Below are positions 21,886 through 31,408 of a stretch of 37,654 bases of DNA, in pieces (position 1 is the first letter of the stretch; the number at the start of each line of letters is the position of its first letter). Position numbers and translations under genes: made by a program. Source of the DNA: Perkinsus marinus ATCC 50983 (taxonomy: Eukaryota > Perkinsozoa > Perkinsida > Perkinsidae); the NCBI RefSeq assembly GCF_000006405.1, contig NW_003201550.1, forward strand, positions 32,387-70,040. Direction: 5' to 3'. The notes beneath the pieces were generated by a model that made no database searches, was not told the origin of the DNA, and saw only the letters and a program-made list of their open reading frames with translations.

Positions 21886-22121
21886 TGTAATTATAACGCG
21901 ATCACAGTATCTGCTTCTCTTGACGTCTTGTCATATCTCAGTGTGGCATCGTGTGGCGCTGAGTGAGCTAAATTGTCCCTCTAGCGCTAGGCGTTGATTA
22001 TGCTCTTTGTAATCGTAAGTTTGAGCAAGTATCAGCATCTGTTGGTATTGTTAGCATCTACCTCAAGTACCTATATCTATGTCGAACCAGAGTAGCGTTC
22101 TCAATGAAGTGAGTGATCACA
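21886..22121 (+). repeat. 3' LTR (236 bp)
   Basis: Identical by eye to 16338-16573, followed directly by the CCGAC target duplication. Confidence 0.92.
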
Positions 22122-22126
22122 CCGAC
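22122..22126. repeat. Target-site duplication, right copy (CCGAC)
   Basis: Matches 16333-16337 directly before the 5' LTR. Confidence 0.85.
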
Positions 22127-22390
22127 CATACCTAGGATTTTATCCACCGTAGGCACGTTATTGCCTGCAATCCTACCGTAAAGTTTCTCAAAATGGCTCA
22201 CCGCCGAGCGGTAGCTCCTCTCCGAACTCTCTTGTGTGGAGTCTGCTAGTAGTGCTGCTCTCCTTGCTTTTCTTTCTGATTCCGTCAACGCTCGGAAGGC
22301 CTTCATCGCCTCCTGCTGAGTCGATGATCCACTCCCAGTATCTGCCTTACATTTTTTTGTTTTGGCGATTGAAAAACTGCTAATATCCAT
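22127..22390 (-). pseudogene. Tyrosine-recombinase N-terminal domain, interrupted by the LTR element
   Basis: The minus-strand open frame from 22390 has a Lys/Ser-rich start and then SSERSYRSAVSHFEKLYG and VPTVDKILGMVG, the pattern of a recombinase core-binding (SAM-like) domain. Similar sequence resumes across the insertion, at 16337 to about 16010 (QANISPEALREYVSAIKTT, then RGIKGGQNRLAHRSKPP). Its position, between A1 and B1 and downstream of the minisatellite, makes it the element's own recombinase. Broken fossil; the catalytic half is not clearly visible. Confidence 0.6.
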
Positions 22391-23330
22391 CGGAGTCCTC
22401 TCATTTGAAACACAACCGGTAGTTTCTGAAGGAACCTAATCCATTGTCTCTCCAAGTTCAATTGCTCCGCCTCTTGCTACGAGCTCCTGAGCAACGAAGG
22501 TACTCCCCAGTGGACCTTCAGTGAGGGTACCTCGCTCTTCCCAACTGTTGGTCAGGCAGTTCGTCAGAGATTATGACACTGACACATACACACTTTTGAA
22601 ACATCACCAGACATCATACACACTTTAGCCAGATAGCCTAAGTACTCCGCTTTACTGGCACCTCTTTGTGGCGATTCGCCACCGGCGAACATTATACCTC
22701 CACCGCTACCAGTCAACCACAAAGCACTGAGATGAGCTCACTGAAGCAGGGCGGCTCTCTCGTACCTGGTCGGATCTTCACTTGAACAGACTCGTCGTCT
22801 AAGCATTAACTAGTCTGAGACTAGTAGTCTCTGTCGACTCCTGGGTACCTGCTGCATCACATGGTATACGCAGCGCACGAAATACACCCGGATCTGCCAA
22901 AAATGCCGAGAGCATAGGAGGGTCTCCCAGTAGGTTATTGGTCACGAGAGCACCATACTTGGTTGTTGATCTCCTCCAGAACTCCCCTCTAACTCTCGTA
23001 GGTGGAGCACGTTTCCCGAAATTGAGTCCACCACCTTCTTGACCTCCCCTTTTAAGCGCACCAGCGATACCACCCGGGTCACTTTTGAGTGTCTGTAGCG
23101 CTCGCTACTTCAGGAGAGAGCCTCTTGTAGAAAGTCGCCAAGAGCGTGTCATTGGTCAATAATCATTCAAGATCGGTCACCGGGTGACCGTCACCCTGTC
23201 GATGTTCTTACCATGGAGTGTGTCGACTGCTCTAGTAGCTAGTTCAATGGCACAGTCGGCTCCTGGTACTCTCATTTCGGCTATGCACGTATCCTACAGC
23301 GTGCTAGTTTCGACACAAACTCTGTCGCTG
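22391..23330. other. Body of the split-repeat element without visible gene
   Basis: No coding signal recognised on either strand. It contains perfect hairpins: ACTAGTCT-G-AGACTAGT (22809-22825) and CGGTCACC-G-GGTGACCG (23174-23190). Confidence 0.5.
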
Positions 23331-24165
23331 ACTCAATCCCACCGAATCCTCATACTGAGGGTTGGATCCGCGCTCGAAGATATTTTTCCTATTTGGGATT
23401 CCAAATCCCAAGCCTCTCAGCGAGAGGCTCTCACTAATAATACCGTCAACTGAGTCCTCGCACTGAGGATAGCGTCTGCACTCGAAAATGCGTTCTCGAG
23501 CCTCTCGCTAACAACTTTGCCAACTAGACACTCTCACTGGGGATGGGATCAGCTTTGCTGACGCGTTCCTGAACCTCTCACTAGCAATATGGTCAACTAG
23601 GCCCTCACCACAAGAATAGGATCTGCGCTCAATGACGCGTTCCTAATCCTCTCATTGACAATAGGCAAACTCGACACTCACACTGAGGATAGGATCTGCG
23701 CTCAGTGACGCGTTCCTAATCCTCTGGCTGACAATAGGTCAACTCGACACCGAGGGAAGGATCTGCGCTCGATGACGCGTTCCCAAGCCTCTCACTGACA
23801 ATAGGCCAACTCGACCCTCACACTGAGGAAAGGATCTGCGCTCGATGACGCGTTCCTAAGCCTCTCACTGACAATAGGCCAACTCGACACTCACACTGAG
23901 GAAAGGATCTGCGCTCGATGACGCGTTCCTAAGCCTCTCACTGACAATAGGCCAACTCGACACTCACACTGAGGAAAGGATCTGCGCTCGATGACGCGTT
24001 CCTAAGCCTCTCATCTATAACATGGCCGAACCAACATTCACACTGAGGATAGGATCTGCGCTCGATGACGCGTTCCTAAGCCTCTCGTCTATAACATGGC
24101 CGAACCAGCACCCACAGTGAGGATAGGATCTGCGCTCGGTGACGCGTTCCTACACCTCTATCCAT
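23330..24165. repeat. Minisatellite, 73-74-bp unit, about 11 copies
   Basis: The core GGATCTGCGCTCGATGACGC (continuing GTTCCTAAGCCTCTC) recurs at 23472, 23546, 23619, 23692, 23759, 23832, 23905, 23978, 24052 and 24126, at spacings of 73-74 bp (one of 67); a diverged, insertion-bearing copy precedes at 23364. The copies at 23832-23978 are almost identical, while outer copies diverge, the usual pattern of central homogenisation. Hairpins TTGGGATT/AATCCCAA and AGCCTCTC-AGC-GAGAGGCT sit at 23393-23429. Confidence 0.88.
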
Positions 24166-24335
24166 TAATACGACCAACAGGATCTTCCTAGACTTCAGTA
24201 GTACACTTGTGCTGTCAATGTACAACTCCCAAGGCGCTACTCGACCAATTATGGCCTTCAGAGTCAACGAGCATGTAGGGTAGAATGTGCTGGTCATACA
24301 TCCCGACGGATCGACTACCGAAAGATCCTAGGAGG

Positions 24336-24471
24336 AAAAAAAACTGTCAGTTACTAATAACTTTCCTTCGGAATCCTCGGATTATTGAAGCACCTGCGAG
24401 CGACCAAGCTCGCTCGCCCATCGAATCACTTCCTCTGGAGTTGACCCTAGCCTCTGGCGAGACTTTCCATC
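24336..24471 (-). repeat. Split repeat A1 (136 bp)
   Basis: Partner of A2 at 15485-15620. Its right end (24471) is the outer end of the inserted element; beyond it the minus strand is the upstream half of the DIRS-type RNase H. Confidence 0.85.
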
Positions 24472-25351
24472 TTCTCGGTCTCCATCAAACCCAAAACAGC
24501 TGCACACAGCTCCAGTTAACAGATCTCAGGTTAATCGGAACCGGGATGAAAGGATGCATCATCGAGGTCCGACACCGAGGTGTGTCTTGAGAATTTATTC
24601 CCACAGTAGTGGCTTGTCACAAGAGTTGATATTATACCAAGAACAATCAGTGCCATCAGTGAAAGATCCTTCATAGCCGTACATGCAAGCATCCGTCACC
24701 AGATACCATACATCTTCCTTCAAACCAAAAAGGAGTACGGAACATGGGTTGGCCAGAGCCTCCGATATCGACTGGAGAGATTCTTGAGCAGATTCGGAAA
24801 GGCGAATACGTCTCAGAGAATTTCCCCTTTTAGGGCAGTCATCGGCAGTGGTCAATGCATACAAAGCACCGAGCTTGGGACATCAATGGCGAATAAGTTG
24901 GGTACACTAAGATTGCTTCCCTAGCAGCTTTAAATCCTCAGTGCCTACCATGTTCGATTGAAGTATGCTGGAGACCTTTAATCTATATTTCTCCCTCTTT
25001 TTCTGATCCAAACCGGGCCGAAATCATTCTTGAGATCTAGCCCAAAACCGAGAGTACGAATATCCCCGGAAAGATAAAATACCATATTTTTTACATCGAA
25101 ACCATCCAATTTTATCGCTTTTTGGCTCTCTGCTTGCTTCACGAAGTACTTGAGTCTGTGCAAAGTTGGCAATGCCAACGTCGTGGACAATTAAATAGTG
25201 CTTGCGATCCGTCTCCCTCCTGTGACTGATGACTCGACCCGTGAGCAGACATTGAGTGAGAAAAGGACGCTTTAACCAACCCAATGAGCGGATTGTACGC
25301 AGCGCAACTGTACACGCATACACATAGTAGCGTGCGATGCGCGCACAACAT
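24472..25351 (-). mobile_element. DIRS-type retroelement, upstream part (RT end and first half of RNase H)
   Basis: The minus strand shows an RT-like end (KYFVKQAESQKAIKLDGFD, RTLGFGLDL; about 25160-25020), then the start of an RNase H domain (DVWYLVTDACMYGYEGSF..GTDCSWYN; about 24710-24620). The domain is cut by repeat A1 at 24471 and its second half resumes at 15275. Broken, several defects. Its own terminal repeats were not found. Confidence 0.65.
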
Positions 25352-25400
25352 AAAGTTATCGGACGAATGGCATGAAATAAGGAAACATTACAGCAGCAAT

Positions 25401-25463
25401 GGAGCTAGCTCAGTAGAATAAGTTAGTAGATTGTGATCCGAGTGTCGCAGGTTCGATGGGCGG
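25401..25463 (+). repeat. tRNA-like relic (SINE head or pseudo-tRNA)
   Basis: GGAGCTAGCTCAGTAG (A box), an anticodon-like loop TTGTGAT, and GCAGGTTCGATGG (B box) at tRNA spacing. The acceptor stem does not close. It matches the relic at 1619-1680. Confidence 0.5.
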
Positions 25464-25469
25464 TTGCCA

Positions 25470-28130
25470 GGTAACGGAGTAGAGTAGAAGAGTAGTAGAG
25501 AGCTGGATCAAAGCTGTAAAAGCGTGAGACCAGAAAATCTGAAGCCGATTTCAGCTCCTACCCTAACGATTTATCTCAAACTTTCCTAAACGGCTCTATC
25601 AGTCCTATAAACCTATAAGCCAACTCCTGGTCTTTGGCAAAACTCTATAACGTCCGCGAATACCTCGTTCGAGAAGCAGCAATGGAGCTCGGTCTAATCA
25701 ATAGATCTATTGATGCCACTGAAACGATAGCTGCTAATGAACCGACAGTGTTGTTTCGCACCATCTTTATAAGCCGCCCCGATTTCACTTTCTGCCTTTA
25801 TTCTCTTGGTGTGAAGGTCTTCTAAGAGAACAAGTTCACGGATAGCCGATGGACAGATGAGGGAATTGCAAGAGAAAGCAAGACGTCAAGTCGTTGCAGT
25901 GGCAGTGATCAAGTCTGATCACCTTCGGCCCACACACTCAAGCACAAAGGAACTTCCCCAGAGTGTTTGACAATTCCCTTTTAAAACCTTCAAGCACTTC
26001 TAGTTAGGCATCAGACGAGACATCTTGGCTGTGACGGAGTTCATTTTTCGCTATCTGAGGTGGGGTCATTCACTCGGGATCTGCACGGTGGCTGATTGGT
26101 ATGGCCGTGTTCGAGCCCAGGCACTGAATGCGTCACGGACGTGGACTGCATCCCACAACGGGTTCATGAGACTCACCCTCGTCCGTGACATATTGCCAAA
26201 ACTCCCATCACAGAGCCTCTATCAACTGCGAACGGCATGACGTGAGCGAGACTCCTCCTAAAGAGGATGTCGGAGGACGGCGTAGGACTCTCAAAAGCCC
26301 AATCCGCACCAGCGAGTGCCGCTCAATGACCCTAATCACGTGATGTCATCACGAAGACAAGAATGGTGTCGGGAGGATGATGCCACAGGCACTCAAACCC
26401 ACGAGGAGTCCCACTCGACGGTGTGTCGTCCCTGACCGATGTTATACAACGTCATTACTCACGAGAACATTCCGGAATGAACCACTCAGCAATGATCCCA
26501 CCTGTATCCCTTTACCTTTACAGATCGCTCTCCTAGAAGCTGCACAAAGGCGGTCTCGACAGTGATCTCCCCGGAGGGTCTACATCCAGGGTTCCTCGGC
26601 CAGGAATCTTGCTGTGGATATCATCCAACGGGAACTAAACGTATAAAGCTCTGAGCTAACACCTATTCATAGGGTCTCCGTTCTAGAACGTGACCCCTAA
26701 GGTACCCACTCGGTAATCGCCTATGGATTACCCACCATCACCTGGGCTCGCACCTATCCGCGGGGTGTCCGTTCAAAACCGTGTCCCCTAAGGTTGCCAG
26801 GAAGAGTCTGCCTGCGGACCCGGTCACACAAACCGCTAACACCGGATGTCAAACACCGGATTCGGTGTGATTCTCACTCGTGATCCCGATCTATGATTCT
26901 TAAGGCTACATTTCGAACCAAAACCTGTCACTATAGGTTGAAGCCTGTCGAAATAATTAATTAAGCCTGTCGAATTAATAATTAAATCCAATATCGTCTC
27001 TCCATATCATACAAGGCGGGTAAGGCGTCGCGTCTCGAACGTGTAGGTCTTCAACTCCACTTGGTTATTCCCACACAACTTTTTTGAGCGTAATTGGCGA
27101 ATTGGATAAAAGACTGATTACCAGTATAGACTAATAAAACCCGAAAACGTATAACTATATGTTTATTACTCTCCGACACGACTACTAAAACCCAGTATTG
27201 CCTCTCAATATATCTCGAGTTCCACTTTTTTTGTTGGGAAGATAGAAGCAAAATATATTTTTCCTCGCTAGACACGCCTCTAACGTAACTCCACTTGGTT
27301 AACGCGAAATATAACTGTAAGAATAATCGACGAAGCGGATGAGTGGCTGTTTCTTACTCAGGTTATCCGGGTTTGATTGTTGGGTACGTTCGATTGTTCG
27401 CTACTCCGCGATCAAGGTTCGCGGCGACCCTTGATCGTGCGTCTTGCTAGTTCATACGGGATCAGATCACTCATGATGTATCAACTTTCCTGCTGATCCG
27501 TGCCGTACAATCGGGTTCTTAAGCTGAGCGAGTCATGGATGCTGTAATCCATGGGCCACGAGAATGATCTATGATCCTGCACCATGATCTCAATTTCTTT
27601 GATCCTAGTGAAAATATCCGGTTCATGCCATATAATCATCGTATTGATCTCATTTCGTAATTTTTTTTCTCAGGATCATGCGTGGATCACGATCCGCATA
27701 CCAGTCCTGGTTCACTTGTGTCGTTCATATACTTATCGATTGACTTCAGCTTTTATACCCTCTATATTATTCAGTAATCATCAGCTGAACTTTGAGTTCT
27801 TATGACAAAAAATCGTCAGAGATCTGCACAGACACCCGAGTGATGAGCACGCATCCAGACGTGCTACGCACATAGGCAGGGGGTGGGGTGCTACGCACAG
27901 AGCACGCATGTAGGCCGAGATCGCCAAAGACCCTCGTGAGTTACAAATTGTGACCACGTTCAAGTATGCAGTGCCTTTCGACATCTACCCATACACGAAT
28001 CTGAGGTCAAGTTCTGTGCAAACTGCGTATCGCGTTATTCTGACGGAGGCAGAGAGAGCAAAGTAACGATTCACTACTATGTGTATTTCAGATTACTATT
28101 TAGGCAAGCCTTAAATGTAAAAGCTCGAAT
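25470..28130. other. About 2.7 kb without a supported gene
   Basis: It holds the hairpin GTGATCA-AGTC-TGATCAC (about 25896), an imperfect duplication at 26651-26794, a tRNA-like stretch near 27335-27395 (B-box-like GGGTTTGATT) and a GATC-rich zone at 27410-27715 with the hairpin CGATCAAGG...CCTTGATCG. No open frame shows a domain. Confidence 0.5.
26651..26794. repeat. Imperfect direct duplication, 53 bp, 91-bp spacing
   Basis: CTGRGCT...CACCTAT...GGGTSTCCGTTC....ACCCCTAAGGT-like segments at 26651-26703 and 26742-26794 share most positions. The first copy contains the palindrome CGTTCTAGAACG; a perfect hairpin GGTAATC/GATTACC lies between the copies. Confidence 0.65.
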
Positions 28131-28132
28131 TA

Positions 28133-28457
28133 ACGGGTTTCAACTTATACGGGGTCGGTCGGACGCATTTCATGCTTCGCTGTTGACGCCAAAGGCTTAC
28201 AAGTAAACGACGAGAGCTCCTTCACCGTGAGGACCAATTTTCTTGATCAGAATGTTCTCTTCTGGATGAAGTCCGGGAGTTTATTACATCGTACCGACAA
28301 TATGGTCGTCGAACACACCCCGGTCACTCGGATGAGAAGAAGCACTGTGCGTTGCCTCGTAAAATCATACAACACCGACGGGAAAGTTGACTTAGACACC
28401 TTGAAAATAGTAACAGGTCGATTGGCATGGCTTTGTTATATATGTAAGGCCCTCTGA
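28133..28457 (+). pseudogene. Unidentified coding-like stretch
   Basis: An open frame of about 108 codons with plausible protein composition (GRISCFAVDAKGLQVNDESS, then KVDLDTLKIVTGRLAWLCYI). I do not recognise it. The last segment resembles the helical stretch after the RT core in some retroelements, but not strongly enough to name it. There is no ATG near the start, so it is either an internal exon or a fragment. Confidence 0.35.
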
Positions 28458-28908
28458 CCGTGCCTCGAAAACACGTATGCTACGGGTGTCGCTGCAGACC
28501 GACTGCGCACCCAATATCCGCATACATCCAGAACTCCCTTAGACAATTTTTTGGGCTTGCGTAGACCGGTGTGAGCACAGGATGCATTCCGTACTGGTGA
28601 TCTTGAGCATTGAACGTTACTGGTTCTTACGTCCGTAGCTATCTTGATTCACACTTTAAGTGTACGTTTGGATCGCATCTCTCCAGCTTAAGTCGGGTCC
28701 TGTTAAAGCAAACTGTGAACTCGACAGTATGAAGTAATAGCTGGGAATTTTGTTTGAGCAGGAGTGTATTGTGTCTGTGTGCTACCCCTAGCTGCGGTTT
28801 GGGAGACTACGATCGACCTTTACGACGGTCGACGGTGTTGGACGGTCGTAAATTTGCACGAACTGCGTGAATACATAAACTCCCCAACTGCAGCAAGTGC
28901 ACGAAAAT

Positions 28909-29615
28909 GTGATAGACTTACGGACGACGTAGGTTTAGGAATGCACAATAATCAGAGTATGTGAAAGAATTTTGAAAATATAAGCTTTTCACGCACGACT
29001 ATATCCACCTAGCTTGAAAGTATTAAAATAATAATCTAAGTCAACTCGTGCTTGGGATGCGAGTTGGACGAGCTTAGTGGAGAGCGTGGTCCGTCTTAGA
29101 TTCAGCACCCACCACAAGATGGAGTCAGCGGGGAGTGATCACTCTCTGGTTCCCGGTTCATTTGTAGGATGAGTACGGTTAGTCGTTTGATCTCAGGGTC
29201 GCCACATGATAAAGAGAGACATTTCCGAAGACATTTTTGTGGTGAAAACATGTGATTGGTCTTTGGCAGAAACAGCCTTTGAGAAGTGATCTCGTGACGT
29301 CTCTACGTTCAGCAATTCAAACATTGAAATGTTCGTACCCCAGCTGTTTCAAGCGATAGCCGCATCTGTGACTAGAAAATCAGGATGAAACTGGCCAGTT
29401 CACCGCTTGAGCACGATATTGATGTTCGAAAGGGCGGAGATATAATTATATATTGTGGAGCTCGGGTAAGCAACAGCTGCTAGAGCACGCACGACAGACT
29501 GGAGCCGGATAACCGTAGCAGGGAAGAACGCTATCATGGGCAAACATCCGACAAGGACGAACTATTGCTGGTGTGTGGAGTCCTTGATTGAAGAAGCTAC
29601 GATTCCTGATTGCGA
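28909..29615. repeat. Long direct repeat, copy 1 (707 bp)
   Basis: About 98% identical by eye to 30704-31408. It contains no recognised gene. The ends are not TG...CA, so it is not a typical LTR, although the pair brackets retroelement sequence. Confidence 0.85.
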
Positions 29616-29639
29616 GTGCATCCAGGGACGGGTCTTTCG

Positions 29640-30110
29640 GGTGGTTCTGATGATTGCGTAAGACACTGCTGGGACTGATGACTACTCTCCATACTCTATT
29701 TGGTCACATTGGCTTTGCCAAGCTTTATAACCCTACATATCGTATATTTTATCTTGGCCGACTTGCAGACTTTCGTAAAGTCCAACATTTGTGTAAAACT
29801 TGCTTTGCCACTGGGTGGCACCGTGCCATATATCACCGCCTTGGTCGCCGATTTCTGAGATTTGCTGAGATCCACAGCTCCATGGGATTTGGTGGGTATA
29901 GAGTTATGTGGACCGTAAAAGTTTGGCCATGCTGATGGGGAGTCTGAGGTCATGTTTGTGGTGCGTGTAGATGCTTGCACTAAGTTTATGACGGTCGAAG
30001 TTGCTCATCACCAATGCAGCGAGGAGGAGCTTCTGCGCGTCATCCAGAAAATTTTTGATCGCCATCGTTTCCCTCTATGCTTCTACACTCGGTCCCACTT
30101 GTTGTTGGAG
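29640..30110 (+). pseudogene. Retroelement integrase relic
   Basis: Plus-strand segments resemble an integrase zinc-binding domain (LHTLFGHIGFAKLY ... HLCKTCFATGWHRAIY) followed by the start of a catalytic core (FVVRVDACTKFMTVEVA). It lies between the two long direct repeats. Broken fossil of an LTR-type element; RT is not visible nearby. Confidence 0.65.
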
Positions 30111-30149
30111 AGAACAGGGTCAACGAGGTTGGTACTTCGAGAACGCTCT

Positions 30150-30699
30150 CCAAGTCTCTATCGATGTCGACGCCTTCTTGAGTGAAAGTACCAGTTGTCG
30201 CTGATTGATGGGACTTCGCCTGCATCTCTTTCATCCACTTCAAGGCTCCTGCATAGGATACGCAGAGGAGAGGTTCCCATCCGGGTCGATCTTCTGCAAT
30301 ATCTCGAACGAGGTGGGTGTTGTACTGAACCAAAGCACTTCGTACCACTTGTGCTGATAGACGTGTTATCGTATAAGTCGACTTGGGGCATATTTCGGTC
30401 CATAACTCGGTCATACGGTCGTTGAAGTCGGGTGTAACCTCCACCAGTGAACCAGCAAGAGCACGCCTTCTGCCGACATCACGGTGTGACGTTCTTCTGA
30501 AGCTAGCTAACTCGCGTGTTAGTTGTGACCATTGAGAATCAACGTCTGCCTTCTGAGCAACCGTCGTGCATAAGGATTCGATGTCCGCAAGATGAGTAGG
30601 CCCGTTCGGTAGACGTATCTGAGGATTCTCTCCGGTAATCATAGGAGACAGATTGCTATCCACTTTAAGTAGGTCTTCTTCTCTCACACCTAGTGACAA
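30150..30699 (-). CDS. Unidentified ORF between the long repeats
   Basis: A minus-strand open frame (219 codons if taken to 30040; its last part overlaps the integrase relic on the other strand, so I trust only 30150-30699). Composition looks protein-like: Leu/Arg/Thr-rich helical stretches such as WSQLTRELASFRRTS and SALVQYNTHLVRDIAED. No family recognised. Its position next to an integrase relic allows a retroelement gag, but nothing in the residues proves it. Confidence 0.35.
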
Positions 30700-30703
30700 A
30701 AAC

Positions 30704-31408
30704 GTGATGGACTTACGGACGACGTAGGTTTAGGAATGCACAATAATCAGAGTATGTGAAAGAATTTTGAAAATATAAGCTTTTCACGCACGACTATATC
30801 CACCTAGCTTGAAAGTATTAAAATTTTAATCTAAGTCCACTCGTGCTTGGGATGCGAGTTGGACGAGCTTAGTGGAGAGCGTGGTCCGTCCCAGATTTTG
30901 CACCCACCACAAGATGGAGTCAGCGGGGAGTGATCACTCTCTGGTTCCCGGTTCATTTGTAGGATGAGTACGGTTAATCGTTTGATCTCAGGGTCGCCAC
31001 ATGATAAAGAGAGACATTTCCGAAGACATTTTTGTAGTGAAAACATGTGATTGGTCTCTGGCAGAAACAGCCTTTGAGAAGTGATCTCGCGACGTCTCTA
31101 CGTTCAGCAATTCAAACATTGAAATGTTCATACCCCAGCTGTTTCAAGCGATAGCCGCATCTGTGACTAGAAAATCAGGATGAAACTGGCCAGTTCACCG
31201 CTTGAGCACGATATTGATGTTCGAAACGGCGGAAATAATTATATATTGTGGAGCTCGGGTAAGCAACAGCTGCTAGAGCACGCACGACAGACTGGAGCCG
31301 GATAACCGTAGCAGGGAAGAACGCTATCATGGGCAAACATCCGACAAGGACGAACTATTGCTGGTGTGTGGAGTCCTTGATTGAAGAAGCTACGATTCCT
31401 GATTGCGA
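30704..31408. repeat. Long direct repeat, copy 2 (705 bp)
   Basis: Partner of 28909-29615, with about 14 substitutions and a 2-nt length difference. Its right end cuts into the DDE transposase ORF at 31409. Confidence 0.85.

Larger units (their letters stand above)
16338..22121 (+). mobile_element. Young, whole-looking LTR retrotransposon (Ty3/gypsy-like order)
   Basis: 236-bp LTRs (16338-16573 and 21886-22121) start TG, end CA and look identical by eye. The 5-bp sequence CCGAC lies on both sides (16333-16337 and 22122-22126), a target-site duplication. One open frame covers gag, protease, RT, RNase H and integrase in that order. A possible primer-binding site (TGGGGGCTGGGCC) starts about 4 nt inside the 5' LTR; a G-rich tract precedes the 3' LTR. 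It looks whole, so the insertion is recent. It sits inside the recombinase gene of the element at 15276-24471. Confidence 0.93.
15276..24471 (-). mobile_element. Tyrosine-recombinase element with split direct repeats, inserted in the DIRS-type element
   Basis: On the minus strand the order is A1 (24471-24336), body, B1 (15815-15619), A2 (15620-15485), B2 (15472-15276). A copies and B copies each differ by about one base by eye. This A1-body-B1-A2-B2 layout is the split-direct-repeat signature of PAT/Ngaro-type elements. The body shows a tyrosine-recombinase N-terminal domain (22390 to 22127, continuing at 16337 to about 16010) and a minisatellite, but no RT that I can see. It is itself interrupted by the LTR element at 16338-22121. 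The repeats imply a young insertion, yet the coding part looks decayed or incomplete. Confidence 0.7.

Noticed and set aside
28909-31408. The two long repeats as LTRs of one element
   Set aside because: No TG...CA ends, no primer-binding site after copy 1, and the interior has opposing strands; kept as an unexplained direct repeat.
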